From: Bin5 sp034428435
Lineage (GTDB): Bacteria; Chloroflexota; Anaerolineae; Caldilineales; Caldilineaceae
Assembly: GCA_034428435.1 (NCBI GenBank)
Contig: DAOUHY010000150.1
Coordinates: 1 to 64,000, forward strand
Length of the DNA: 64,000 bases
Direction: 5' to 3'
A model generated the notes under the pieces. The model saw only the letters and a program-made list of their open reading frames with translations, had not been told where the DNA came from and made no database searches. The stretch's first letter is position 1, and the number at the start of each line of letters is the position of its first letter. Below are positions 35,357 through 44,307 of this stretch, one piece after another. Position numbers and translations under genes: made by a program.

Positions 35357-35803
35357 TCACCAGTCGTAGTGCTTGTATTTCTGCGCCCAGCCTCCGCTCG
35401 ATGAGAGCATTTCGCCGGCCTCGATGAAGAAGGGCCAGCGCGGTTCCTGCATGGTTGCTTCGAGGTATTTGAGTCCGGCTGCGCCTCCGTAGCGTTCGGC
35501 CATCTCCTGGCCGATTTCCACCCACTTACCGCCAATGTTTGGCTCTTCCACGACAGTGGCGGTCCCCTTGACGAGAACACGGCGCCCGTCCGCGGCGTCT
35601 ATACAGAGAAAGACGCGTCCGTCGTTTTTCAGATAGCCGGCCCAGGCTGAGCGGGCGCGGGGCACGACGTAGAAGCCTCCGTCGGCGTATGTGAACCAGC
35701 AGGGCACGACGTAGGGCGCGCCTTCGTAGTCGACGCAGGCAAGGCGGCAGATGGTGTTGCTGTGCAGGAGTTCGTCGATCTGGGTCTGGGTCATTATTGG
35801 CAT
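35357..35803 (-). CDS. Pyridoxamine 5'-phosphate oxidase-fold protein
   Basis: A 148-residue split-barrel flavoprotein relative. ICRLACVDYEGAPYVVPCWF and DGRVFLCIDAADGRRVLVKG match the PNPOx-like family, whose members bind FMN, F420 or haem at a dimer interface. GGAGAC precedes the ATG at 35803. The gene is divergent to a second PNPOx-fold gene at 36573, with repeat copy C between them. The cofactor and substrate are not inferable. Confidence 0.85.
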   Translation of the reverse strand: MPIMTQTQIDELLHSNTICRLACVDYEGAPYVVPCWFTYADGGFYVVPRARSAWAGYLKNDGRVFLCIDAADGRRVLVKGTATVVEEPNIGGKWVEIGQEMAERYGGAAGLKYLEATMQEPRWPFFIEAGEMLSSSGGWAQKYKHYDW

Positions 35804-36128
35804 GGTTGTCTCCTGAGTTTATGTTTGGATCTGGCTGGATTCGAGGCGAGTGTCTCTCAGTGCTGTGGGCAGAGTGAACAGGGTCAGGCGCTATGACAGT
35901 TCACTGATGTGAGGACGACGATGGCGGCTTGCCGGCTGCTATCGGAGGTTACAATATACCAATTCGAGATATTTCTCAATGGGTGCATTCTGGTGCTGGG
36001 GTGAGAAGCGTCGGTTGAGGAGAGTGCGGTTGTGGCGAATGAGGTTGTCGTCAGGTTTCGAAAATGCCCAGGTCGGGGATGGCGCCCGGTCATTCAGGTC
36101 CGGCGAGGGAGGCGGCGAACAGGCGTGA

Positions 36129-36445
36129 GGGCAGGCACAAGGCCGGCACCTCCGTGGTACACATTGGACTGGGGGGACGTGGTCGGGCTAAACCCGTTCG
36201 AGTGGGGACCTGTTACGAATATCGACACCAGGTCGGCGAGGCATGTTGTAGGAGAGGGGGCGTTGCGGGGGCGGAGCCCCCGCACAAGGGAGGGCCGACT
36301 AGGCCCGACCGCCCGGAACTGTAGTAGTCAGTGGTCAGTGGTCAAAGAGGGTGCTATTGCTGACTCGGAGTTGATGGGGGACTGGACATGGCTCGGTTGG
36401 TACCTAAGGTATAGGAAAGGTCGCCGCCCATTTCGGGATGCACCC
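36129..36445. repeat. Dispersed hairpin element, copy C
   Basis: A full-length copy. It begins GGGCAGGCACAAGGCCGGCA and contains GTTACGAATATCGACACCAG. The GC hairpin GCGGGGGC-GGA-GCCCCCGC and GGGCC-GACTA-GGCCC (loop changed) follow, then short GTGGTCA repeats to about 36344. It ends with CCATTTCGGGATGCACCC. A promoter follows within 16 bases. The core is diverged between the first hairpin and GTTACGAAT. It fills most of the 769-bp gap between the two divergent PNPOx-fold genes. Confidence 0.9.
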
Positions 36446-36460
36446 TTTTTGATTCCTGTT

Positions 36461-36489
36461 TCGACATGGGCGGGTGTTTCTGCTATGAT
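36461..36489 (+). promoter_or_regulatory. Promoter after repeat copy C
   Basis: TCGACA (36461-36466) and TATGAT (36484-36489) are 17 bases apart, with the same TATGATTC box as after copy A. They lie about 84 bases before the gene at 36573. Confidence 0.6.
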
Positions 36490-36572
36490 TCGCGGTTGAC
36501 ATGCATTGAGCAGGCCTTCACCATTCGTATTTTGGAAATTGGGTGTGGGAGTACACTGAAGAGAGAGATGCC

Positions 36573-36986
36573 ATGGAAGACCAAGTCCTGAAGTTTCTGG
36601 AGGCGGACCGTCACGCCATTTTGGCGACGAAGGGAAGGAGCGGCGCGCCGCAGTTGACGCCTGTCTGGTATGTTTATGAGGATGGCGTGCTGTACGTCAG
36701 CGCGCAGACGTCAACGGTCAAGGTGAAGAATTTGCGACGGGACCCGACGGTTACCATCTGCGTTGACGGAGGGCGTGGCGACGCCCGGTATGTTGCGCTG
36801 TATGGGAAGGCGGAGTTGATCGAACCGGGTGAGCGGCAGCGAGATCTGCGGTGGCGGATTGTACGGCATTACTACGCCGACGAAGTGGAGGCCGCGCACT
36901 ATTACGAGACGGTCAAGGACACAGTAGGTGTGATAGTCACACTGCGGCCGGAACGAATTGTCTCGATGGGATTTGGGCAGTCCTAG
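36573..36986 (+). CDS. PPOX-class (F420/FMN) split-barrel oxidoreductase-like protein
   Basis: A 137-residue split-barrel protein with FLEADRHAILATKGRSGAPQ, LTPVWYVYEDGVLYVSA and KVKNLRRDPTVTICVDG. These are typical of PPOX-class F420-dependent enzymes. The ATG at 36573 has GAAGAGAG upstream. An in-frame GTG at 36543 is the alternative. It precedes the DUF2277 gene by 88 bases and may share its transcript. Confidence 0.82.
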   Translation: MEDQVLKFLEADRHAILATKGRSGAPQLTPVWYVYEDGVLYVSAQTSTVKVKNLRRDPTVTICVDGGRGDARYVALYGKAELIEPGERQRDLRWRIVRHYYADEVEAAHYYETVKDTVGVIVTLRPERIVSMGFGQS

Positions 36987-37074
36987 TGCTCGCAGGCAGC
37001 GCGAATCTGGGGGGCACCGGGTCTCTATTTTGCCGCTGGCCGGTGGACTCAGGCTTGCGGACGGAGGGCGGGAA

Positions 37075-37275
37075 ATGTGTCGAAATATCAGGAAGCTGCG
37101 CCAGCCGGAGCGACCGCCGACAGAGCAGGAGCTGGAAGATGCGGCCCTGCAGTTTGTCCGGAAGGTGAGCGGATATCGAAAGCCGTCGAAGGCAAATGAG
37201 GGGGCATTCAACGACGCTGTAAGCGAGATTGCGACGGCGACGCGGCGATTGTTCAATAACCTCGAGACCCGATGA
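37075..37275 (+). CDS. DUF2277 family small protein
   Basis: The 66-residue protein matches DUF2277 along its whole length: it begins MCRNIRKL, then LQFVRKVSGYRKPSKANE, and ends with ATATRRLFNNL. GGAGGGCGGGAA precedes the ATG. The frame extends upstream to 36958, but the family start is the conserved MCRNI. The function of the family is unknown. It lies 79 bases before fhs. Confidence 0.85.
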   Translation: MCRNIRKLRQPERPPTEQELEDAALQFVRKVSGYRKPSKANEGAFNDAVSEIATATRRLFNNLETR

Positions 37276-37354
37276 GAAGCAGTGCCACTGGGTGGGCGGG
37301 CCGGTTTCCGGCCACTTGTGATCGACGTGAAGAATCGAGGACCATAGGAGCTTT

Positions 37355-39067
37355 ATGATGAGCAGAAGTACGGTGCCAAGTGACCTCGACATTGCCCAGG
37401 CGGCTGAGCTGCTGCCCGTCTGGGAGATTGCGGAGAAGATGGGGTTGGGCAGATCGGACATAGAACTGTACGGCGACCACATGGCGAAGGTGCGACTGGA
37501 TGCCGTGGAGGGACTGGCTGACCGTCCTAACGCACGCTACGTGCTGGTCACTGCGATCACGCCGACTCCGTTGGGCGAGGGAAAGTCGACGACTACGGTT
37601 GGGCTGGGCCAGGGTATGCTTCACATAGGCAAGACGGCGACGGTGGCGATCCGGCAACCCAGCCAAGGTCCGACATTTGGCATAAAGGGCGGCGCTGCCG
37701 GCGGCGGTTACAGCCAGGTGGTACCGATGGAGCAGTTCAACCTGCACATGACCGGGGACATGCACGCGGTGACGGCGGCCAACAATCTGCTGGCTGCGAT
37801 GATCGATGCGCACATCTACCAGGGAAACGGGCTGGAGATCGACCCCTACAGCATTATGTGGCGGCGCGTGTTGGACGTCAACGACAGGGGGCTGCGCAAT
37901 ATCATCAGCGGGCTCGGTGCAAAGTCCGATGGACCGCAACGGCAGACCGGCTTCGACATAACGGCGGCGTCGGAGGTGATGGCGATCCTGGCCTTGACGA
38001 CGGGGCTGGAAGACATGCGGGCGCGCTTTGGCCGGGTGACGGTGGGCAGGGACCGGAATCGCCAGCCTGTTACGGCCGAGCAGCTGCAGGCCGCGGGTTC
38101 GATGACGGTGCTGATGAAGGAGGCGATCAAGCCGAATATCTTCCAGACGCTGGAGAACACACCGGCGCTGGTCCATGCAGGACCGTTTGCAAATATCGCT
38201 CACGGGAACAGCTCGGTATTGGCAGACCTGATCGGCATAAAGACGAGCGAATATCTGATTACAGAGGCCGGCTTCGGCGCGGATATCGGGGCGGAGAAAT
38301 TCTTCAACATCAAGTGTCGCTACAGCGGGCTGCGGCCGGATGCGGCCGTACTGGTGGCGACGGTGCGTGCGCTCAAGTCGCATACGGGGCGGTACCGGGT
38401 TGTACCGGGCCGGCCGCTACCGGAGGAGATGCTGGCAGAGGGTCCTGACGACGTTGCCGAGGGCGCGGCGAACCTTCGCAAGCAGATCCAGAACGTTCGG
38501 GCACACGGTGTAAGCCCGGTTGTCTGCGTAAACTGTTTTGCGAGTGACTTCCAGAGCGAGATCGATGTAATCGGACGGGTGGCTGAGGAGGAAGGGGCGC
38601 GTTGGGCGGTCTCCACGCATTGGGCGGAGGGAGGCAGCGGCGCTACTGAACTGGCGCGGGCGGTTGTGGAAGCGGCCGAAGAGCCGAGCGAATTTCAGTT
38701 TCTGTATGAGCTGGAGATGCCGTTGAAGGCAAAGATGGAAAAGATTGCGACCACGATTTACGGTGCAGACGGAATCGAGTACACGGCGCTGGCTAACCGG
38801 CAGATACGCCAGTACGAGCAGAGCGGGTTCGGTAATCTTCCCATCTGTATGGCGAAGACGCATTTGAGTTTGAGCCACGATCCAAAGCTAAAGGGTGCAC
38901 CGTCAGGGTTCACAGTGCCTGTGCGGGAGGTGCGAGCCAGTGTAGGCGCCGGCTTCGTCTATCCACTGCTGGGAGAGATGAGGACGATGCCGGGTCTTGG
39001 CAGCAGGCCGGCGGCTCAGAGTGTGGATATCGACCTGGAGACGGGGCAGGTTATTGGATTGTTCTGA
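37355..39067 (+). CDS. fhs: Formate--tetrahydrofolate ligase
   Basis: The 570-residue enzyme catalyses ATP-dependent formylation of tetrahydrofolate to 10-formyl-THF in cytoplasmic one-carbon metabolism. It shows the P-loop PTPLGEGKSTTTVGL (residues about 69-83) and the strongly conserved RQPSQGPTFGIKGGAAGGGY. Also present are MTGDMHAVTAANNLLAAMID, the C-terminal TIYGADGIEYT and LPICMAKTHLSLS. The length matches the family (about 555-560). AGGAG lies 4-5 bases before the ATG. Such enzymes serve serine/glycine and purine metabolism, or acetogenesis. No other Wood-Ljungdahl gene is visible. Confidence 0.97.
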   Translation: MMSRSTVPSDLDIAQAAELLPVWEIAEKMGLGRSDIELYGDHMAKVRLDAVEGLADRPNARYVLVTAITPTPLGEGKSTTTVGLGQGMLHIGKTATVAIRQPSQGPTFGIKGGAAGGGYSQVVPMEQFNLHMTGDMHAVTAANNLLAAMIDAHIYQGNGLEIDPYSIMWRRVLDVNDRGLRNIISGLGAKSDGPQRQTGFDITAASEVMAILALTTGLEDMRARFGRVTVGRDRNRQPVTAEQLQAAGSMTVLMKEAIKPNIFQTLENTPALVHAGPFANIAHGNSSVLADLIGIKTSEYLITEAGFGADIGAEKFFNIKCRYSGLRPDAAVLVATVRALKSHTGRYRVVPGRPLPEEMLAEGPDDVAEGAANLRKQIQNVRAHGVSPVVCVNCFASDFQSEIDVIGRVAEEEGARWAVSTHWAEGGSGATELARAVVEAAEEPSEFQFLYELEMPLKAKMEKIATTIYGADGIEYTALANRQIRQYEQSGFGNLPICMAKTHLSLSHDPKLKGAPSGFTVPVREVRASVGAGFVYPLLGEMRTMPGLGSRPAAQSVDIDLETGQVIGLF

Positions 39068-39337
39068 CGAGTTCTTTCGTATTTCGTATTGCGTAGAGGC
39101 AGTCAGGATCAATGTCTTTGCGTGAACGGTCTCAATAGTCCTGGTGTTAAGCGGGATTCCTATTGGACGCTCGCATTGGGGGCCTGTGTACGTTCAATTG
39201 AAGGTGGTGAAGAAGGGCTTGTTTGAAGGGCGGCCCGGCAAGTAAGGGGCTCAGACGGTTGCTGTAACAGATTGTGCTGAACGGGATTCATCGTTGGATT
39301 TGGACTGATAAAGGGAAATCAGGGTACAATGTAGGTT

Positions 39338-42300
39338 ATGCCTTTTACCTTTCACGCTGCATGGCTCACTTCAGGCAAACAATCGGTAGACGGACAAGGG
39401 CAGGATGCCTTCGGCCTCGGCCCCGTTGCGCGTGCGCAGGGGCAGCGGGACGGCCAGCCGCCGGTGGAACAAGGGGGTCATGACAGAACGCCGGGACCGG
39501 AAACACAATACGTACCATCAGATCCCGGATCGCCCGGTGGGCCAGATTCAACCAGATTGCCGGCTACTGAAGATGGACCGCGACTCTTCCTTTGGGGAGA
39601 GAACCATGAATCTCCTAGCGTATGGGAGGAACGCGAACTCGGCGAAAACGGTACTTCCGGCGAAGGCGAGCGCGCAGACGGTTCCGAGGCGAACAAGGCT
39701 TCCAGCCAAGAAGAGCCCTCAGCCAAGAGGCGATCCCGGGGCTCGCGAAGCAACGGAAAGATCCCTTCCCATCCAGCGCAGATGCCGGTAGGTACCCTTC
39801 GACAGATATTGCGTCAGCTGGCGACAGCCAGCGAGCTATCCAGCCTGATGGGAAGTCCCGCCACCGCCAGGGTATGGCTACCCAGCCAGAACGGTCGCCC
39901 TCAAACCCACCTAGGATCATTTCAAAGGGGCGTGAATGCGCTTTCCGGTGAAATGGAGCCATACAGACTGCAACCCTGGCAGGTTACAGGACTGACGCTT
40001 GATCCGTTCCACACGCTGGCCTTCCTAAGCCGTTTCACAAATCAGAGACTCATTGAGCTCCCTTCCTCGACCTCGCTGTTTCGCCACGCTCGTCTCGGCA
40101 ATGACCTTTTGTTCTGGAGCCACGCGGCCAAGTTTGTGCTGGAGTTGCTTGCGGGGCAACATTTTTTGCCCGGTCTGAAACCGGATAGCAGCGGTCGATT
40201 CTGGGCCGCCTGGCAACCGTTTCTGCTTGAAGGTAGCTTGCGGGAACGACTTGAGTATCTGGTCGCATTGATGCCACCCATTTGCAGGGCGTACGAGCTG
40301 GAAGCGCTGGACGATGCACCGGCCGCGGGGGCACTTCTCGAGCATTTCATCGGTGTTCTGATCAATAGGGCGATTCGCGAATGGGCACCCGAGGCTACGA
40401 AGGCAAATGGGGAGGACCGATTTCGCGACCTTACCGGCAGCAGCAATGGTGGTCAAGGATCCGCTCTCCCGTCATCGGGATCCATGTGGCTGGAGGGCCT
40501 TTCGGGAGAGGAGCCATTGCTTCATCTACCTCCCCAGCCCGCGCACCAGCTATACAAGCGATGGATTGAGTGGATGGAGCAGCTCCACTCCTCGGTAGCG
40601 GATTCCAATTTTCAAGTTGCCTTTGCACTTGAGCTGCAGGCGGAAGACAGGGAGCTCAGGCATCCGGAATCAGATACCCCCGATACCGCCCCCGCGCCAT
40701 TCGCGCTGAACAACTGGCACCTTGAGTATTTTTTGCAGGACAAGGACGATCCGAATTTACTGATACCTGCGCAGAGGATATGGAACCAGAATGTTCAGAG
40801 TATCCGCATAGAAGGTCGCCGCTTTGATCAGCCACATGAGCGACTCCTAACCGGTCTGGGCGTGGCCAGCCGGCTGTTTTCGCCTATTCGTGAAAGCTTG
40901 AGGGCGCCGCGACCTGAAAGGGCGTTTCTTTCTCTGGAAGAGAGTTACCTGTTTCTGAAGGAGATCGGCCCTTTACTCCAGAGCAGTGGCTTCGGTGTGA
41001 TTATGCCGGACTGGTGGGCGGCTCGCAGTCGTTCCCGCCTTGGATTGCGCCTGCGTTTGGGCGGCCAAGAGCGCTTCGCCCTGGAAGGGGATGCGGCGCG
41101 GGACAGGAGACGCCAGGGCCGGGAACGAGGTCAGGATGACGCCACGGGCGGCGGAGCTTCGCTGGACTTGCGAGGCCTGATTCAGTACCGTTGGGAACTG
41201 ACTCTCGGAGAACAGACTCTGAGCCGAGAAGAGTTTGAACGCTTCGCGGAGATGGGGTCGCCGCTGGTTCGCCTGGGAGACGAGTGGCTGGAGCTGGATC
41301 CAGCGCAGGTGCAGGCGGCGCGGCAGTTCATGGACCGTAACGACTCGGCCGGAAGCATTTCTCTATTGCAGGCCGTAGGACTGGCGCAGGCATATTCGCG
41401 GACCGAACAGGAGGCTGATCGGGAGCCCTGGTCGGCGGCGCCTTTTGAAACTCACAGTTCGAACGGGCTGTCTGCGGGTCGAGAAGGATCACCTCAGCAG
41501 AACCTGGTAATGGCCCCCGATCAGTCCGGTGACTGGGAGATGGTCGAAGGCGTTTCGGGCCCTGAACTGCCCCTGGAGGCGGTTGTGGCAGACGGCTGGC
41601 TCGGCGCGGCATTGGAACGGCTTCGGTGGATAGACCCGGTCGAAGACGTTAAGGAGCCTGAAGGATTTGTGGGTAGACTGAGGCCCTATCAGCGCCGCGG
41701 TGTAGGCTGGCTTTCGTTCTTGCGCCGCCTAGGGCTGGGCGCCTGTCTGGCCGATGACATGGGGTTGGGAAAGACGATTCAGGCGATCGCTCTCTTGCTT
41801 CACTCGCGACTTCTGGCCGAGGGACATGGCGAATCCCGCAACGGCCAGACTGAGAGCCAGAACAGGCCGGCCCTACTTATCTGCCCTACGAGCGTGGTTG
41901 CCAACTGGAGGCACGAGATTGAGAAATTTGCGCCGGGTCTGCGTCTTCTGCTTCACCACGGCAGCGGCAGACTGAGTGGCGAGGCGTTTCGGTCTGCGCT
42001 GTCCCAGCACGATATGGTGATCACAAGTTTTGGAATCGCCCGGCGGGATATCGACATGTTGGAGAGGCAGGAGTGGAGCGATCTGATCCTAGACGAGGCG
42101 CAGAACATCAAGAATCCGTCGGCCAAACAGACGCAGGCGATCCGCCGATTGACGGGAAATTCGCGTACCCAGATTGAAAGGGGGAGTACGCCCCCCTTCC
42201 GCGTAGCGCTAACAGGTACGCCTGTGGAGAACCGGCTTCTTGAGTTGTGGAGCATCATGGAGTTCCTCAATCCGGGCTACCTTGGGAAGCGCGAGCACTT

Positions 42301-43171
42301 TCGGCAGCAGTTTGTACTCCCGGTTGAGCGATACAACGACGAGTTTGCGGCAGCCGATCTGCGGCGGATGGTACAGCCATTTCTCTTGCGGCGACTAAAG
42401 ACCGATCCAACGATTATTTCCGATCTGCCCGAAAAGAATGAGATGGTGGTGTACTGCTCTCTCACCAAGGAGCAGGAGACGCTTTACACGGACGTCATAG
42501 AGGAGACGATGGCTCGCGTGGAGAGGAGCGAGGGCGTGCAGCGCAGAGGTCTTGTGCTGGGTCTTTTGCTCAAGTTGAAGCAGGTGACCAACCATCCGGC
42601 CCATTTTTTGGGGGAAAAGGGCCCCCTTGAGGAACGGAGCGGCAAACTGAGCCGCCTTACCGAGATGCTGGAGGAGGCGCTGGCGGTTGGGGACCGGGCG
42701 CTGGTTTTCACCCAGTTTGTAGAAATGGGCCACCTTTTGCGGCAGCATCTGATGGAGAATCTCGGACGGGAAGCATTGTTCCTGCACGGTGGGACGCCGG
42801 CGTCGAGACGGGAACAGATGGTGCGCTCATTTCAGGAGGATAGTAACGGCGCGCCGATTTTCGTCCTCAGTTTGCGAGCCGGTGGGGTGGGCGTGAACCT
42901 GACGAGGGCAAATCACGTCTTCCACTTTGACCGTTGGTGGAATCCAGCGGTTGAGAACCAGGCCACAGACCGGGCATTTCGCATCGGCCAGAAACGCTCC
43001 GTCCAGGTATACAAGTTCGTTGTTTCAGGTACTTTGGAGGAGCAGATTCACAAGATGATCGAGAGCAAACAGGATTTAGCCGAGTCGATCGTGAACAGCG
43101 GCGAGGACTGGTTGGCGGACATGGATACAGAGGGTCTTCGACAGCTGATTGCTCTTCGCAGTCGCGGCTAA
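39338..43171 (+). CDS. SNF2-family DEAD/DEAH helicase (HepA-like)
   Basis: The 1277-residue Swi2/Snf2 ATPase has a long N-terminal region with a low-complexity stretch (about 30-150). The helicase core is C-terminal. Motif I is DDMGLGKTIQ (about 806), motif II is LDEAQNIKN (about 920), and motifs V/VI are LSLRAGGVGVNLTRANHVF and DRAFRIGQKRSVQVYKF. The N-terminus MPFTFHAAWL and later LFLWGE match bacterial SNF2 members, supporting this start. A SWIM-finger protein follows 177 bases downstream, the usual partner. It probably remodels or translocates nucleic-acid/protein complexes. A TTGGAC/TACAAT pair at 39300-39330 would make the transcript nearly leaderless. Confidence 0.92.
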   Translation: MPFTFHAAWLTSGKQSVDGQGQDAFGLGPVARAQGQRDGQPPVEQGGHDRTPGPETQYVPSDPGSPGGPDSTRLPATEDGPRLFLWGENHESPSVWEERELGENGTSGEGERADGSEANKASSQEEPSAKRRSRGSRSNGKIPSHPAQMPVGTLRQILRQLATASELSSLMGSPATARVWLPSQNGRPQTHLGSFQRGVNALSGEMEPYRLQPWQVTGLTLDPFHTLAFLSRFTNQRLIELPSSTSLFRHARLGNDLLFWSHAAKFVLELLAGQHFLPGLKPDSSGRFWAAWQPFLLEGSLRERLEYLVALMPPICRAYELEALDDAPAAGALLEHFIGVLINRAIREWAPEATKANGEDRFRDLTGSSNGGQGSALPSSGSMWLEGLSGEEPLLHLPPQPAHQLYKRWIEWMEQLHSSVADSNFQVAFALELQAEDRELRHPESDTPDTAPAPFALNNWHLEYFLQDKDDPNLLIPAQRIWNQNVQSIRIEGRRFDQPHERLLTGLGVASRLFSPIRESLRAPRPERAFLSLEESYLFLKEIGPLLQSSGFGVIMPDWWAARSRSRLGLRLRLGGQERFALEGDAARDRRRQGRERGQDDATGGGASLDLRGLIQYRWELTLGEQTLSREEFERFAEMGSPLVRLGDEWLELDPAQVQAARQFMDRNDSAGSISLLQAVGLAQAYSRTEQEADREPWSAAPFETHSSNGLSAGREGSPQQNLVMAPDQSGDWEMVEGVSGPELPLEAVVADGWLGAALERLRWIDPVEDVKEPEGFVGRLRPYQRRGVGWLSFLRRLGLGACLADDMGLGKTIQAIALLLHSRLLAEGHGESRNGQTESQNRPALLICPTSVVANWRHEIEKFAPGLRLLLHHGSGRLSGEAFRSALSQHDMVITSFGIARRDIDMLERQEWSDLILDEAQNIKNPSAKQTQAIRRLTGNSRTQIERGSTPPFRVALTGTPVENRLLELWSIMEFLNPGYLGKREHFRQQFVLPVERYNDEFAAADLRRMVQPFLLRRLKTDPTIISDLPEKNEMVVYCSLTKEQETLYTDVIEETMARVERSEGVQRRGLVLGLLLKLKQVTNHPAHFLGEKGPLEERSGKLSRLTEMLEEALAVGDRALVFTQFVEMGHLLRQHLMENLGREALFLHGGTPASRREQMVRSFQEDSNGAPIFVLSLRAGGVGVNLTRANHVFHFDRWWNPAVENQATDRAFRIGQKRSVQVYKFVVSGTLEEQIHKMIESKQDLAESIVNSGEDWLADMDTEGLRQLIALRSRG

Positions 43172-43348
43172 TGGCGGGTGAAGTTGTCGATAGTGTCTGC
43201 CTGGCAGGGGAAGTTTTAACCGAAAAGTGGCGGCAGGCGGCGGCTCAACCGGCTGCGTCGCTTCGGGCGGATTGGCAAGCATGACCTGCCGCTCAGCAGC
43301 GAAGAGGCAAATTGCGATAAAGTGACTTCGACAGGAATCGAAGGGCCA

Positions 43349-44278
43349 ATGAAGGACGTAGAAAGCAAGGACGTATCATGGTCCAGCCGGTGGTATGAAT
43401 ATCTGAAAGGACAGGGGTTCGACCTGAAGAGAGGCCAGTCGCTGGCGCGGCGGATGCAGGTTAAGTCGGTCGACGTGCAGTTTGGCCGCATCAAGGCGGA
43501 GGTCCTGGAATCCCACAGAGGCGTCTGCCAAGTTGACATCGATGTTCTGCCGTTGCGCGACGAGGAATGGTCGGCAGTCCTGGACACGCTGGCCGAAGAG
43601 GCACTGTATGCGGCACAGCTTCTGGCCGGGGGAGACGAATGGGAGACGTTTCTGTCAGTAGTGGATACTGTCTTTACTGACGCCGAGGTCGCTCTGCTAT
43701 CGAAGTCTTCAGCAAGTGGCGAGGTGGTGGCGAACTGTGCTGACTGCCAGAGCCAGGGTACGCCCTGTAGACACGCATTGGTTGTACTGTACCAGTTCGG
43801 CAGAATGATTGCAGACGATCCCTGGATGCTTTTGCTTCTGCGAGGCAGGGACCGTCATCAGGTGCTGACCGGGCTACGGCTCCGTCGCAGTAACGGCGTT
43901 TCAGAAGAGTTTCGCGGCGAAGAGGAAGAACCAGGTCTAGAATCTGATACGTCACTGGCCGGCTACGATGGTTTGCAGGCATTGGAGGACTCGGGCATCC
44001 AAAGCGGCGAGGACCTTGACCTTGCCGCGCAAATCGATGCCTTCTGGGGTGGACGCCAACTGGGACCGGGGGGAACGCGTCACGAATTACGGGCTTTGCA
44101 CTACAATATCGCTCCTCCGCTGATACGATCGGCGCTACTTCGCCGGCTGGGGCCACCCCCGTTTCAACAAGACAGTCCGGAGATTTACGACAGGCTTTCC
44201 AGGATCTACGTAGAGGTGTCGGCCAAGGCGCTGGAGTTGGCGTTCGCGCCGGAGCCAGAAGGCGACGGTGACGGCTGA
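43349..44278 (+). CDS. SWIM zinc-finger protein paired with SNF2 helicase
   Basis: The 309-residue protein contains a SWIM-type zinc finger near residues 130-145 (CADCQSQGTPCRHALVVLY, a CxxC...CxH arrangement). It is preceded by VQFGRIKAEVLESHRGV, typical of proteins encoded beside bacterial SNF2 helicases. SWIM fingers bind DNA or protein. An in-frame GTG at 43322 is the alternative start. The C-terminal 130 residues are helical with no recognised domain. The genomic pairing suggests a functional complex with the helicase. Confidence 0.85.
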   Translation: MKDVESKDVSWSSRWYEYLKGQGFDLKRGQSLARRMQVKSVDVQFGRIKAEVLESHRGVCQVDIDVLPLRDEEWSAVLDTLAEEALYAAQLLAGGDEWETFLSVVDTVFTDAEVALLSKSSASGEVVANCADCQSQGTPCRHALVVLYQFGRMIADDPWMLLLLRGRDRHQVLTGLRLRRSNGVSEEFRGEEEEPGLESDTSLAGYDGLQALEDSGIQSGEDLDLAAQIDAFWGGRQLGPGGTRHELRALHYNIAPPLIRSALLRRLGPPPFQQDSPEIYDRLSRIYVEVSAKALELAFAPEPEGDGDG

Positions 44279-44307
44279 CCTGGAGGCCGGGCAATCAGGA
44301 GTGACAC

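Noticed and set aside
37253..38383. Minus-strand open frame of 376 codons
   Set aside because: It lies opposite fhs, whose motifs are unmistakable. The translation is Arg/His/Gln-rich and resembles nothing.
1567..39098. A 14-base match CGTATTGCGTAGAG at 1567-1580 and 39085-39098
   Set aside because: Only two copies with no shared flank; too short to support a repeat family from this window.
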